Of a DNA stretch of 64,000 bases, positions 19,016-27,552 are shown piece after piece. This DNA is from Chryseosolibacter histidinae (lineage in GTDB: Bacteria > Bacteroidota > Bacteroidia > Cytophagales > Cyclobacteriaceae), in assembly GCF_018598225.1 (NCBI RefSeq), contig NZ_JAHESF010000006.1, positions 186,001 to 250,000 of the forward strand, read 5' to 3'. Positions within the stretch are counted from its first letter, which is position 1. Every line of letters begins with the position of its first letter. The translations under genes and the position numbers were made by a program. Under the pieces are notes generated by a model that searched no databases, was not told where the DNA came from, and saw only the letters and a program-made list of their open reading frames with translations.

Positions 19016-19085
19016 CCCCTTTGAGGGTTTTGCAGAGGCGTACGAACTTTAAGAGGCACTGCCTCGTGAAAAGCCCTCAAAGGGT
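19016..19085. repeat. Long imperfect stem-loop
   Basis: CCCCTTTGAGGGTTTT (19016-19031) is complementary, with one bulged G, to AAAAGCCCTCAAAGGG (about 19070-19085). The loop holds a second small hairpin, GAGGCACTGCCTC. It lies about 30 bases after the esterase stop and could act as a terminator or mRNA 3' end; no clear U-tract follows. Confidence 0.55.
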
Positions 19086-19202
19086 TATATAATAATTCTA
19101 TATTCTATATTCTTCTAATCAAACCTACATCCTATTTCCCAAATCCCGATTCTGCCGTAAATTCGGCACCTGATTTGATTTCATTCATCAAACCCCTGGT
19201 AT

Positions 19203-20339
19203 ATGAAAGTACGTTTACTGATCTGGTGTTCCTTTATATTGCTGGCCGCCTGCAGCTCGGGCAAAAAGGCGTATGAACGCGGCGATTATTTTGGTGCGGT
19301 TACAAAGGCTATTACACGCCTCAGGCAGAATCCCGATCACTCCAAGACCGTTGAAACGCTCAGAAGCGCCTACCCTTTGGCGGTTGACTTCTATGAGACT
19401 CAGGCCAAAAACGAAATTGCTTCCAATTCACCGTTCAAGTGGAAAAATGCCATCCAGTCTTACAGCCAGATCAACTACATGTATGAGCAGATCAGGCAGT
19501 GCCCTGGCTGTTTGAAGGTGATCAGCAACCCCAAGAACTATTACGCCGAGATCGGCCCGCTTAAAGAAAAAGCTGCCGATGAAAGTTATAACGCTGGCAT
19601 TACGGCCCTCATGAAAGGTACCCGTGCCGATGCCAAACAGGCTTATTTCAATTTTAAAGATGCCCAGGCTTTTGTACCTGGCTACAAAGATGTTGTGGAA
19701 TACCTGGACAAGTCGAAGTTCGAGGCCACGGTAAAAGTGATCCTGGAGCAGATCCCGGTTCCCGCAAGGTACAACCTGAGCGGCGGATTTTTCCAGGACA
19801 AGGTTGAAGAATACCTGCATACCAGCTACCCTGACGAAGGCTTTGTTAAATTCTACACGCCACAGGAAGCCAGCAAGGCCAACCTTCCCCAGGCTGACCA
19901 GATCATGCGCATCCAGTTCGACGATTTCTCCGTGGGCAACGTGAACATGAAAGAAAAGGAAGAAACGGTATCAAAAGACAGCGTAAAGGTTGGCGAAGCC
20001 AAGGTTGAAGGCAAAACCGTTCCCGTCTACAATACCGTAAAAGCAAAGCTTACCACCTATCGCAAGGAAGTGATCTCCACAGGCCTGCTGAGCATGCTCA
20101 TCGTGGATGCCAAAAGCAACGGCGTGCTTCAGCATAAAAAGTTCAATGGCGAATACAGCTGGGTAAATTCCTGGGCGCGCTACAATGGCGATGAGAGGGC
20201 CCTTACCGATCAACAGCTCAACCTCTGCAAACAAAAAGAGATGCAACCTCCTGTGAACCAGGACCTGTTCCTCGAGTTCACCAGGCCGATCTATAATCAG
20301 CTGGTGCCGGCGATCAAGGGGTTCTACCAGAACTATTAG
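19203..20339 (+). CDS. TPR-like lipoprotein of unknown function
   Basis: 378 residues with lipobox ILLAACSSG (Cys17). The mature N-terminus resembles a TPR-type repeat (KKAYERGDYFGAVTKAITRLRQNP), with helical segments to about 180 that include a C-P-G-C pair (IRQCPGCLKV). The C-terminal half is a beta-rich domain with a charged stretch (EKEETVSKDSVKVGEAKVEGK) and a conserved end (EFTRPIYNQLVPAIKGFYQNY). It is monocistronic with its own terminator. The general look is of a Bacteroidota outer-membrane-associated lipoprotein; no function can be assigned. Confidence 0.75.
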   Translation: MKVRLLIWCSFILLAACSSGKKAYERGDYFGAVTKAITRLRQNPDHSKTVETLRSAYPLAVDFYETQAKNEIASNSPFKWKNAIQSYSQINYMYEQIRQCPGCLKVISNPKNYYAEIGPLKEKAADESYNAGITALMKGTRADAKQAYFNFKDAQAFVPGYKDVVEYLDKSKFEATVKVILEQIPVPARYNLSGGFFQDKVEEYLHTSYPDEGFVKFYTPQEASKANLPQADQIMRIQFDDFSVGNVNMKEKEETVSKDSVKVGEAKVEGKTVPVYNTVKAKLTTYRKEVISTGLLSMLIVDAKSNGVLQHKKFNGEYSWVNSWARYNGDERALTDQQLNLCKQKEMQPPVNQDLFLEFTRPIYNQLVPAIKGFYQNY

Positions 20340-20341
20340 AA

Positions 20342-20513
20342 TCGTCCACAGTCCACGGCAGTTGGGGTATAAACTCTTCTGAAATACAGAATCAAGGAGC
20401 CCTTTTTCTCGTAGAGGAAGGGCTTCTTAGTTTTTGGAAAGCCTTATTCAGAACTTAACCTGGCTAGGGGAATCTATATGCCGTGGACTGTGGACCGTCG
20501 ACTGTGGACTTTT
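20342..20513. repeat. Heptamer-built palindromic element (GTCCACA family) enclosing a terminator
   Basis: The left arm CGTCCACAGTCCACGGCAG (20343-20361) is complementary to the right arm at about 20480-20512 (CCGTGGACTGTGGACC then GTCGACTGTGGAC). Between the arms lies the terminator of the preceding gene. The same family occurs at 38028-38268 and 57206-57263. Confidence 0.75.
20394..20436 (+). terminator. Terminator of the TPR-like lipoprotein gene
   Basis: AAGGAGCCCTT and AAGGGCTTCTT pair around a loop of about 14 bases, followed by TTTTT at 20432-20436. Confidence 0.65.
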
Positions 20514-20579
20514 TCATCCAGGCCAATCCAACAGAACTATTTTCTACGTAAATAGGGTTATTGATAAAAAAATAATCAC

Positions 20580-21233
20580 ATGCGACTCGCTATTGTCTCA
20601 TTGGCTGCATGCCTGATGGTCGCCGGAAGCTCCTGCGGCCAGAAAAATAAACAGGAGGAAAAAACCATGGTAAACGAAGTGTCAAACAACGCGGCACTGG
20701 AAACAGCCACCTTTGGATCAGGGTGTTTCTGGTGTACCGAAGCGATCTTTTTGAATGTTGATGGGGTAAAGAAGGTAGTATCCGGCTACATGGGTGGTAA
20801 AGTGAAGAATCCCACCTACAAAGAAGTCTGCAGCGGACTGACAGGCCATGCTGAGGTCATTCAGCTGACGTATGATCCGGCCGTTGTAACGTACGAAGAA
20901 CTGCTGGAGATCTTCTGGCAAACCCACGACCCCACTACCCTCAACAGGCAGGGAGCGGACGAAGGCACGCAATACCGCTCGGTTGTATTTTATCACAACG
21001 ATGAGCAAAAACGGCTGGCTGAATTTTACAAGAAAAAGCTGGATGAAGCCAAGGCATTTGACGGCCCTATCGTCACTGAGATCACCAAGGTGAGCGACTT
21101 TTACAAAGCTGAAGACTACCATCAAAATTATTATAACCTAAATAGCAACGCTCCATACTGTTCATTTGTCATTCAGCCGAAATTGCAGAAGTTTAAGAAA
21201 GTGTTTAAAGAAAAATTAAAAAAAGAGATTTAA
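20580..21233 (+). CDS. msrA: Peptide-methionine (S)-S-oxide reductase, exported form
   Basis: 217 residues. The MsrA core starts at about 38 with ATFGSGCFWCTEAIF; the Cys of GCFWC is the catalytic nucleophile. Other family motifs are VSGYMGGKVKNPTYKEVCSG, TGHAEVIQLTYDP and LLEIFWQTHDPTTLNRQGADEGTQYRSVVFYH. An N-terminal hydrophobic stretch (SLAACLMVAGSSCG) suggests export, possibly as a lipoprotein, although GSSC is a weak lipobox; a cytoplasmic form could start at the Met near 20668. It repairs oxidised methionine, so an exported copy would protect envelope proteins. Confidence 0.93.
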   Translation: MRLAIVSLAACLMVAGSSCGQKNKQEEKTMVNEVSNNAALETATFGSGCFWCTEAIFLNVDGVKKVVSGYMGGKVKNPTYKEVCSGLTGHAEVIQLTYDPAVVTYEELLEIFWQTHDPTTLNRQGADEGTQYRSVVFYHNDEQKRLAEFYKKKLDEAKAFDGPIVTEITKVSDFYKAEDYHQNYYNLNSNAPYCSFVIQPKLQKFKKVFKEKLKKEI

Positions 21234-21343
21234 GCCGCTGAATTTTCAAAAAAATCTAAAATAATTATGAAACTAATCATCTAAACCTGCGTTATAAATA
21301 CTTGAGTAGAGTAATTCTTCTCATAGGTTTAGGTTTAGGTAAC

Positions 21344-21372
21344 AAAAAAGCCCAGAGACGCTGGGCTTTTTT
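21344..21372. terminator. Bidirectional rho-independent terminator
   Basis: AAAAAAGCCCAG, loop AGACG, CTGGGCTTTTTT: a perfect stem with A and T tracts on each side. It lies about 110 bases after msrA and serves the convergent pair msrA and the 21472-23445 gene. Confidence 0.9.
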
Positions 21373-21416
21373 GCATTTATGGCCACTGGTGAAATCTCGC
21401 GGCAATTGATCGGCAA

Positions 21417-21448
21417 TAAAAAAAGCCTGCAGCATTCACTACAGGCTC
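21417..21448 (-). terminator. Terminator of the yfiR-like/HAMP-GAF-PAS operon
   Basis: On the minus strand AGCCTG and CAGGCT form a stem followed by seven T residues, about 24 bases after the stop of the sensor gene. Confidence 0.8.
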
Positions 21449-21471
21449 TTCGGTTGAGTTTTTAAGTTCTG

Positions 21472-23445
21472 TTATGACACTGTGACCTTGCCGTTTACTT
21501 TCAGTGAAGTAATATCGTAAGCGATCTTCAGCACTTTGGTCACTACACCTGCTTTGTTCTTCACAGGCGAATAAGACGCCTTCAGCCACACTTCTTCACC
21601 GTTCTTGTTGATACGTTTAAAGTCGCCACGGTTTACACGGCCTGAAGCCAGGTCGCGCCAGAGGTTCTTATAACTATCGGTGCTTCTTTCTTCTTTCGGT
21701 ACAAACAGCCTGTGGTGTTCACCCACGATCTCTTCGGCCTTGTATCCCATCAGGTCGAGGAAGTTATGGTTAGCCTTCAGCACCACACCTTCAACGTCGA
21801 ACTCCACAACGGCCATGGTATCGTTTATTACCCTCATGGTACCTTCTACTTCTGCCTGGCCGCGTTGCATTTCTTCCTGCGTTGCCTGGAGCTCTTCCAT
21901 GTTCTGGCGCATTTCCTCTTCCTGGGCGCGCATCTGTTCGGTCATCTCCTGAGACTCTTCCAGCAGGCGCTGGGTCTTGGCGTTGATCTTCACAGACGAG
22001 ATGGTAGAAGCAATGCTCTCTGCGATCTTCTGAACAAACTCCATTTCGTAATCCTGGAACACTGTAAAAGAAGCGATCTCCACCACACCGAAGATCTGGT
22101 CGTTGACCTTCAGCGGCACGATGAGCACGCTGGTAGGGTTGGCGTCGCCCAGCCCTGACGTGATCTTGATATAGCTCTGAGGAACTTCGGTGAGGTATAC
22201 GATGTCTCCCTCCTGCCACGCCTGACCCGCAAGGCCTTCGCCTCTGTGGATCTTGTGGTTGAGGAACTTCTTCTTATCCCACGCATAGCAGGCCTTCATA
22301 GACATGCTGGGCTCGCCATCGTCTTCGGTATCGTCAACAATGTACAACGCACCCTGATTGGCCTTGAGGTACTTCACCAGGTTGCCAATGATCTCGTCAG
22401 CCAGCTTCAGCAGGTCGCTGTTATTGGTCCGGAGAATTTCACCGAACTTCGCCTGGCCCTCAGTGGCCCAGTTGCGTTTCTTATCATCTTCCGCAACCTT
22501 GGAAAGGTTATCACGCATATTGATCAGCGCGTTACCGAGAACGTCGTGCTGGCTCAACGGTTTAAAGTCTGACTGGTAATTTCCATTACCGATATTCTCC
22601 GCAAAGAAGGTAGTAGCCTTCAGACCATTCACCAGGCTGTCCATCGCTACGGCCATATCGCCGATCTCGTCGTTGTTGAACTTGGTCTGCTTGTCTTCCA
22701 CCAGCTCTCCTTTGCCCAGCTTCACCACGATATTCTTCAGGAAGTTCACCGGTTTGGTGATGGAGAGTACAAGGTAAATAGCACTGATGATGGCAATGGC
22801 CAGGAACACACCACCCAGCATGAGGGTCAGTGTCTTCAGCCTGTCGATAGAATCGATCACTTCTATATCCGATTTCGCGGTAAGCTCATTCTGCTTTTGC
22901 GCGATAAAGGCGAGTTTTTTGATCAGCGTATTGGTAATGGGAATAACCTCGCTTTCTATGGAGTTCTCGGCCATGAACTTCACCGTAGGATCTTCATAGT
23001 TCTCGAAGGTCTGCAGGTTGGCCATGATCGACTGGCGCTGGATGTTGATCAGTGAATCGAAATTATTGAACACTGTATCCATCCTCAGCTTCTGGTCAGG
23101 GGCCCAGTTCACCGCAAGCTGTTCGATCTGCTTTCTCAGGGCGGGGTAGTCCGTTTCCTGGAGCTGACGCAATGCGTTTTTGTCTTCCTGGTTGGTCTGA
23201 AGGTATACCCAGTTGGTGACCAACATCCTTGAGCGGGTTACCAGGAGGATAAACTCGTTCACAGCATCTTTTGAAGGCCTGTAATTGTCCTTTGAGCTCT
23301 TCACAACATTGTCGATGGTGTTGCCATTACCAAAGATGATGGACACGACAAGGATGAACAGCGCAATGAGAACGATAAAACTACCTAGGATTTTATTCCC
23401 GATCGTTAACCGAAAGCGAAACTTCTTCTTTTCTTTTTCTTCCAT
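21472..23445 (-). CDS. Membrane HAMP-GAF-PAS signalling protein without a catalytic output domain
   Basis: 657 residues. TM1 about 16-38, an extracytoplasmic helical sensor about 40-205, TM2 about 207-229, HAMP about 229-282, a GAF domain about 345-485 (GEGLAGQAWQEGDIVYLTEVP, VLIVPLKVNDQIFGVVEIAS), a Glu/Gln-rich coiled coil about 486-535, and a PAS domain about 535-648 (FDVEGVVLKANHNFLDLMGY). The protein ends right after the PAS PAC motif, with no histidine kinase, GGDEF, EAL or methyl-accepting region. It lies 8 bases after the yfiR-like gene, so the two are co-expressed; in Pseudomonas the YfiR partner is the GGDEF protein YfiN. It may signal by binding a separate kinase or regulator. Confidence 0.88.
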   Translation of the reverse strand: MEEKEKKKFRFRLTIGNKILGSFIVLIALFILVVSIIFGNGNTIDNVVKSSKDNYRPSKDAVNEFILLVTRSRMLVTNWVYLQTNQEDKNALRQLQETDYPALRKQIEQLAVNWAPDQKLRMDTVFNNFDSLINIQRQSIMANLQTFENYEDPTVKFMAENSIESEVIPITNTLIKKLAFIAQKQNELTAKSDIEVIDSIDRLKTLTLMLGGVFLAIAIISAIYLVLSITKPVNFLKNIVVKLGKGELVEDKQTKFNNDEIGDMAVAMDSLVNGLKATTFFAENIGNGNYQSDFKPLSQHDVLGNALINMRDNLSKVAEDDKKRNWATEGQAKFGEILRTNNSDLLKLADEIIGNLVKYLKANQGALYIVDDTEDDGEPSMSMKACYAWDKKKFLNHKIHRGEGLAGQAWQEGDIVYLTEVPQSYIKITSGLGDANPTSVLIVPLKVNDQIFGVVEIASFTVFQDYEMEFVQKIAESIASTISSVKINAKTQRLLEESQEMTEQMRAQEEEMRQNMEELQATQEEMQRGQAEVEGTMRVINDTMAVVEFDVEGVVLKANHNFLDLMGYKAEEIVGEHHRLFVPKEERSTDSYKNLWRDLASGRVNRGDFKRINKNGEEVWLKASYSPVKNKAGVVTKVLKIAYDITSLKVNGKVTVS

Positions 23446-23453
23446 AGTGGGGT

Positions 23454-23960
23454 TTAGATCAAAATCGCCATACTGGTGAGTGTATTTGAGATCTTTAAGT
23501 TATGCTTGCTGGCTGCAGCCTGATTTAACTCAAAGGCTAATTTACCATCTTTCATGATAAAGTTGATGTGACTGCCCTTCGTTCCCAGTCCCGGTTCTTC
23601 CGTGATCACGAGCACTGGCTGAACACCAACTTTCCCCATCACATCGGCCAATTGTGCAGAATGTGCTGCAGGAATAAACAGAATATTACATTTCCTGATC
23701 TCGGCCACTGAATTGATCCGCGTGATCTTGATGGAGCGATCCCCTACCTTCTTACCCTGCGTTCCCTGCCTGAGCTCTTCTGTGATCGGTGAATCGCCCA
23801 GCACGAAGATCTCAAAATCACCCTGACTGGATTCGTCGGGCCAAACCACATGCCGTGTAAAACTGAATATATAAACCGAATGCATTCTATAGCTCTGGGC
23901 CTGAACGCAGATGATGCTTGTCATCAGACACAACAGGATGAGTGGGGCGCTCTTTCTCAT
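23454..23960 (-). CDS. YfiR/DUF4154-family periplasmic protein
   Basis: 168 residues with signal peptide (LILLCLMTSIICVQAQ). Family features are the Y-R-M-H-S-V-Y-I-F-S-F-T-R-H-V-V-W-P opening, F-E-I-F-V-L-G-D-S-P-I, CNILFIPAAHSAQL, LVITEEPGLGTKGSHINF and the ending FELNQAAASKHNLKISNTL. In YfiBNR systems such proteins sit in the periplasm and restrain a membrane signalling partner. Here the partner would be the HAMP-GAF-PAS protein encoded 8 bases downstream. The ligand or stress sensed is unknown. Confidence 0.85.
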   Translation of the reverse strand: MRKSAPLILLCLMTSIICVQAQSYRMHSVYIFSFTRHVVWPDESSQGDFEIFVLGDSPITEELRQGTQGKKVGDRSIKITRINSVAEIRKCNILFIPAAHSAQLADVMGKVGVQPVLVITEEPGLGTKGSHINFIMKDGKLAFELNQAAASKHNLKISNTLTSMAILI

Positions 23961-24054
23961 GATCCGGTAATTATAACAAGTTTCTTAAAAGCAAACAAAA
24001 TTAACCCCCTGCACGCTGTAAAAAGTGCATATTCTCGAAATTTCTGACACTAGA

Positions 24055-24243
24055 ACAGGATGGACAGGATTTACAAGATTCGCAGGATGGACCAGGATTA
24101 ACCAGGATTAAAGATTCACGGGATCAGTCAGGATCTAATGGATTGACAGGACGAACAGGATTGGTCTTAATTAAATATTATGGGCTTTCCTGATGACCCC
24201 GGGCATTTATCCTGTCAATCCTGAAAATCCTTTAATCCTGGTT
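24055..24243. repeat. Dispersed palindromic repeat of ACAGGATTA-type units
   Basis: The 331-base gap 23961-24291 between divergent genes is filled mainly by this element. The left part (24055-24165) is a tandem of degenerate 9-10 base units such as ACAGGATGG, ACAGGATTT and ACCAGGATTA. The right part (24208-24242) carries the complement (ATCCTGTCA, ATCCTGAAA, ATCCTTTA, ATCCTGG). The unit is longer than in the heptamer elements but the architecture is the same. Confidence 0.75.
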
Positions 24244-24291
24244 TTTATTTAGAAGGAAAGCCACTAACTTTTAAAATTAAATTACCCTGCT

Positions 24292-25146
24292 ATGTGCCGA
24301 CTAATGGCTTACCTGGGCTCGCCCATTATTATTGATAAACTGCTTTATCAACCAAAAAACTCACTTGTTAACCAGAGTATCAATGCCAAAGAGCTGGAAG
24401 AGCCTTTGAATGGCGACGGCTTCGGTCTTGGCTGGTACGCACGGGAAGTAAACTTCGAGCCCGTGACCTTTGTGTCGGTGCACCCGGCGTGGAGTAACCG
24501 CAACCTGCGCAACCTCGCGCCCAAGATCCGCACCGACTGCCTCATCGCGCACGTCCGGGCTGCCAGTGTGGGAGAAGTATCGGAGTCAAACTGCCACCCC
24601 TTTCAATACAAGAACATGCTGATGATGCATAACGGTGGTGTTGAAAATTTCTCCAACATAAAAAGGAAGATCCGCGAACCGTTGACCGATGAGCTTTATA
24701 ACTGGATCAAAGGACAAACAGACTCAGAGCACATCTTCGCTTACCTGCTGAACGACCTGTTCCGGAACCACAAGACGCTCAGTCCCGAAGCCGTGGTCGA
24801 TGCCTTTGAGAACACCTTCAAAGCGCTGAAAAAAATGATGGCTGAAAATAATATCCACGAGGCCGCCTACCTGAACATGGTGGTGACCAACGGACTGTTC
24901 ATTGTGGGCACACGTTATGTCACAGACCCCAAAGAAGAACCCCTCACCCTCTATCACTCTGAAGGAAGCCGTTATGTGGTGGAAGACGGCGTCACACAGA
25001 TGATGGCCCCGGAAGACGATGACCAGGCAGTGCTGGTGGTATCTGAAAAACTCTCCGACGACAAAGACTGGACTCTCATACCACCAAACCACTTTGTTAT
25101 TGTAGACAATACGCTGAATGTAAGGATCAGGGCGATCAAGGCTTAA
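24292..25146 (+). CDS. Class II glutamine amidotransferase (YafJ/EgtC-like)
   Basis: 284 residues starting MCRLMAYLGSP; Cys2 becomes the N-terminal nucleophile after Met removal, as in Ntn-type amidotransferases. Further motifs are NGDGFGLGWYA, LIAHVRAASVGEVSESNCHPF (oxyanion and glutamine-binding region) and MMHNGGVENF. The family hydrolyses glutamine, or a gamma-glutamyl substrate as in ergothioneine synthesis. No synthase domain or ergothioneine gene is nearby, so the acceptor reaction is unknown. It is preceded by a repeat region and followed by another repeat, so it is probably monocistronic. Confidence 0.85.
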   Translation: MCRLMAYLGSPIIIDKLLYQPKNSLVNQSINAKELEEPLNGDGFGLGWYAREVNFEPVTFVSVHPAWSNRNLRNLAPKIRTDCLIAHVRAASVGEVSESNCHPFQYKNMLMMHNGGVENFSNIKRKIREPLTDELYNWIKGQTDSEHIFAYLLNDLFRNHKTLSPEAVVDAFENTFKALKKMMAENNIHEAAYLNMVVTNGLFIVGTRYVTDPKEEPLTLYHSEGSRYVVEDGVTQMMAPEDDDQAVLVVSEKLSDDKDWTLIPPNHFVIVDNTLNVRIRAIKA

Positions 25147-25148
25147 AT

Positions 25149-25275
25149 CAGTTTGCCGGTTGCCAGTTGCCGGTTTAGAGAATAGTATACATCATTTGTG
25201 GGCTTAGTTCAGAATTCAAAAGTGCTTCTGTATAGTACTGAACTGGCAACCCGTAACTGGCAACTGGCAACTTTT
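25149..25275. repeat. Heptamer-built palindromic element (GCCGGTT family)
   Basis: Left arm GCCGGTTGCCAGTTGCCGGT (about 25156-25175) and right arm about 25240-25275 (AACTGGC, AACCCGT, AACTGGC, AACTGGC) are complementary 7-mer tandems. About 65 unique bases lie between. The right arm runs up to the promoter region of the next gene. Confidence 0.75.
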
Positions 25276-25302
25276 GTGTAGTTTCGCAGGAAATTCATCC
25301 TT

Positions 25303-26499
25303 GTGAAATACGACATCATTATCGTTGGCGGCGGAATTGTAGGACTGGGCACGGCGCTGAACCTCATCAACAGCAATCCCAGGTACAAGATCCTGGTGCT
25401 TGAAAAGGAGCCACAGCTGGCATCACACCAGACCGGCAACAACAGCGGCGTGATCCACTCAGGCCTGTACTATAAGCCGGGAAGCCTCAAGGCCCGCAAC
25501 TGTATCCATGGCTACAACCTGCTGGTGGACTTCTGCCGCCAGAATGATATTCCTTTCGAGCTCTGTGGCAAGATCGTGGTAGCCACCGACGAGCAGGAAC
25601 TTCCGTTGTTAAAAAATCTCTATGACCGCGGCCACCAGAACGGCCTGAAGAATTTCAGAATGCTGCGCAGCGAAGAGCTGAAAGAATACGAGCCTCACGT
25701 AACAGGCCTGGCCGGATTTTTTGTTCCCCAAACCGGTATCGTAGACTATAAGGTGGTTGCCGAGAAATATGCCGAGCTGATCCGCCAGAAAGGAGGCGTG
25801 ATCAACCTGGGTGAAAAGGTCACGGACATCAAGCTTGAATCCGCTGCCGTAACTGTGGTCACCACACGTTCCAGCTACAGCAGCTCGCTGATCGTCAATT
25901 GCGCCGGCCTCTACTCAGACAAGATCGCCAGGCTCACCACACCTGACCTCAATGTGAAGATCATTCCTTTCAGGGGCGAATACTACAAGCTGAAGAAAGA
26001 CAAAGAATACCTGGTCAAGAACCTCATCTATCCTGTACCCGATCCGAACTTCCCTTTCCTGGGTGTTCACTTCACCCGCATGATGAAAGGTGGCGTCGAG
26101 GCTGGTCCCAACGCCGTGTTGGCTTTCAGTCGCGAAGGATATAAGAAATCAGACATCAACCTGGGCGAGCTGTCAGAGACCCTGGCATGGCCTGGATTTC
26201 AGAAAGTAGCCAGGAAATACTGGAAAACCGGGATGGGTGAAATGTACCGCTCATTCTCGAAGGCAGCCTTCACCAAAGCCCTGCAGAAGCTGATCCCCGA
26301 GGTACGGGAGACAGACCTCGTTGAAGGTGGTGCCGGCGTACGCGCGCAAGCCTGCGATCGCACGGGAGGCCTGGTGGATGACTTCCTCATCGTTGAAAAA
26401 CAGCAGGTGATCAATGTCTGCAACGCACCCTCGCCGGCGGCTACGTCTTCGTTAGCGATCGGAGAAACGGTGGCTGCGCTGGCGATGAAGAGAGTTTGA
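25303..26499 (+). CDS. lhgO: L-2-hydroxyglutarate oxidase (FAD-dependent)
   Basis: 398 residues starting at a GTG codon (25303), which places the Rossmann motif (YDIIIVGGGIVGLGTALNL) at the very N-terminus; no in-frame ATG precedes it. Family motifs are SHQTGNNSGVIHSGLYYKPGSLKARNC, PQTGIVDYKVVAEKYA, IPFRGEYYKL, PDPNFPFLGVHFTRM, VEAGPNAVLAF and GGAGVRAQACDRTGGLVDDF. The enzyme oxidises L-2-hydroxyglutarate to 2-oxoglutarate, passing electrons from FAD to the membrane quinone pool or oxygen. It removes a by-product of malate dehydrogenase. No functional link to its neighbours is seen. Confidence 0.92.
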   Translation: MKYDIIIVGGGIVGLGTALNLINSNPRYKILVLEKEPQLASHQTGNNSGVIHSGLYYKPGSLKARNCIHGYNLLVDFCRQNDIPFELCGKIVVATDEQELPLLKNLYDRGHQNGLKNFRMLRSEELKEYEPHVTGLAGFFVPQTGIVDYKVVAEKYAELIRQKGGVINLGEKVTDIKLESAAVTVVTTRSSYSSSLIVNCAGLYSDKIARLTTPDLNVKIIPFRGEYYKLKKDKEYLVKNLIYPVPDPNFPFLGVHFTRMMKGGVEAGPNAVLAFSREGYKKSDINLGELSETLAWPGFQKVARKYWKTGMGEMYRSFSKAAFTKALQKLIPEVRETDLVEGGAGVRAQACDRTGGLVDDFLIVEKQQVINVCNAPSPAATSSLAIGETVAALAMKRV

Positions 26500-26501
26500 A
26501 A

Positions 26502-26578
26502 AGGTACGAGGTACGAGATACGAACTACGACAGCTCGGTGCATTCATCGTACCTCGTAATTCGTACCTCGTACCTTGT
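26502..26578. repeat. Heptamer-built palindromic element (TACGAGG family), copy 1
   Basis: Begins three bases after the lhgO stop. Left arm of TACGAGG-type 7-mers, a loop with CAGCTCGGTGCATTCATC, and a right arm of TCGTACC/TCGTAAT-type 7-mers. The loop sequence recurs at 28740-28760, which marks these as copies of one element. Confidence 0.85.
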
Positions 26579-26609
26579 AAATGTTAAGCGTTAGACCGCT
26601 GTACTTGGG

Positions 26610-27344
26610 CTAGAATATGCTCATCACGACTCCACCCTGCAATCCCCACACATTTACCTGCTGGTAGTAGCGCTGAAATACGGCGCCGGCGGTGAGGTAG
26701 CCGTGAAGTTTGCCACGTTCGAAGAAGCCGTAGCGGAAGTGAGCACTGACCTCTTTGCGCGCTTCCGAACCACGATACTCGGCTACGCCACCCAGTTTGC
26801 CGAAAGGTTTGATCTGCACCCCTGCTGTCCACTCCGGATATGACTGTCGCATCTCATAAGCTTCAGTGATCACACCGCCCCCCACACGAACCGTAACATC
26901 CCTTGTGGTAATAAAGTTGAGCTGCAATACCTGCCATTCATTGGTGCGCAGGTGTTTGACGCCGTCGAAGTCTTCTTCAAGGATATAGTTGAATCTGAAA
27001 TCGGTGGAGAACAACCCCCAGTTTGCACGCAGACGCGGATTGGCGATATAATAACTGGATGGCTGCGCGGCTACCTGGAGCATGGCATCAAGCGAGATGA
27101 TGGACGGGATCTCGCGCTTGCGGCTCACAGCATGCTGCTGGGCGTTGATCACTTCCACGAACATGAACTGAAAGAAGAAGTCGATCATAAAGCTACCGGA
27201 GCTACCGGATCCTCCGGAGGAGCCTCCGCTCCCGATCTCGCGTGATCCTTTTGACTTGGATGCACTTTTGATCTCGTCGACCTGTGCCCGGGTTGTGCCG
27301 GCGAGCACCAGGAATACAAGGATGATGAGTAGAATGCGGGTCAT
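26610..27344 (-). CDS. Secreted beta-rich protein, probable outer-membrane protein, unknown function
   Basis: 244 residues. Signal peptide MTRILLIILVFLVLAGTTRAQ is followed by a low-complexity Ser/Gly linker (EIGSGGSSGGSGSSGS) and then amphipathic strands (ANWGLFSTDFRFNYIL; WQVLQLNFITTRDVTVRVGGGV; TAGVQIKPFGKLGGVAEYRG; HFRYGFFERGKLHGYLTAGAVF), ending in VMSIF. This pattern suggests a small outer-membrane barrel, but the terminal aromatic signature is weak. The gene is flanked by repeat elements on both sides and appears monocistronic. No family is recognised. Confidence 0.7.
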   Translation of the reverse strand: MTRILLIILVFLVLAGTTRAQVDEIKSASKSKGSREIGSGGSSGGSGSSGSFMIDFFFQFMFVEVINAQQHAVSRKREIPSIISLDAMLQVAAQPSSYYIANPRLRANWGLFSTDFRFNYILEEDFDGVKHLRTNEWQVLQLNFITTRDVTVRVGGGVITEAYEMRQSYPEWTAGVQIKPFGKLGGVAEYRGSEARKEVSAHFRYGFFERGKLHGYLTAGAVFQRYYQQVNVWGLQGGVVMSIF

Positions 27345-27458
27345 GGGGTACAGGTTTTAAGGGACCAAGCAACAATTTTGGAGCCAAAGTCTTGGAGATC
27401 AGGTATGCTGCGAAAGTAGAGATGATTGATTTCGGAGTTTTGTGCTTCGCATCATGAA

Positions 27459-27536
27459 AGGTACGGGGTACGAATTACGAGGTACGATAAATCCAGGATC
27501 GGGCATCGTACTTCGTATCTCGTACTTCGTACTTCT
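27459..27536. repeat. Heptamer-built palindromic element (TACGAGG family), copy 2
   Basis: Left arm TACGGGGTACGAATTACGAG..., loop with ATCCAGGATCGGGCATCG, right arm of TCGTACT/TCGTATC 7-mers ending 16 bases before the moeB-like start. It lies between divergent genes, so it occupies promoter DNA. Confidence 0.85.
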
Positions 27537-27552
27537 TTACTAAATTGGCGTC

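Noticed and set aside
17755-19080. A 441-residue open frame opposite the esterase gene
   Set aside because: The plus-strand esterase has a signal peptide and catalytic motifs; the antisense frame has none.
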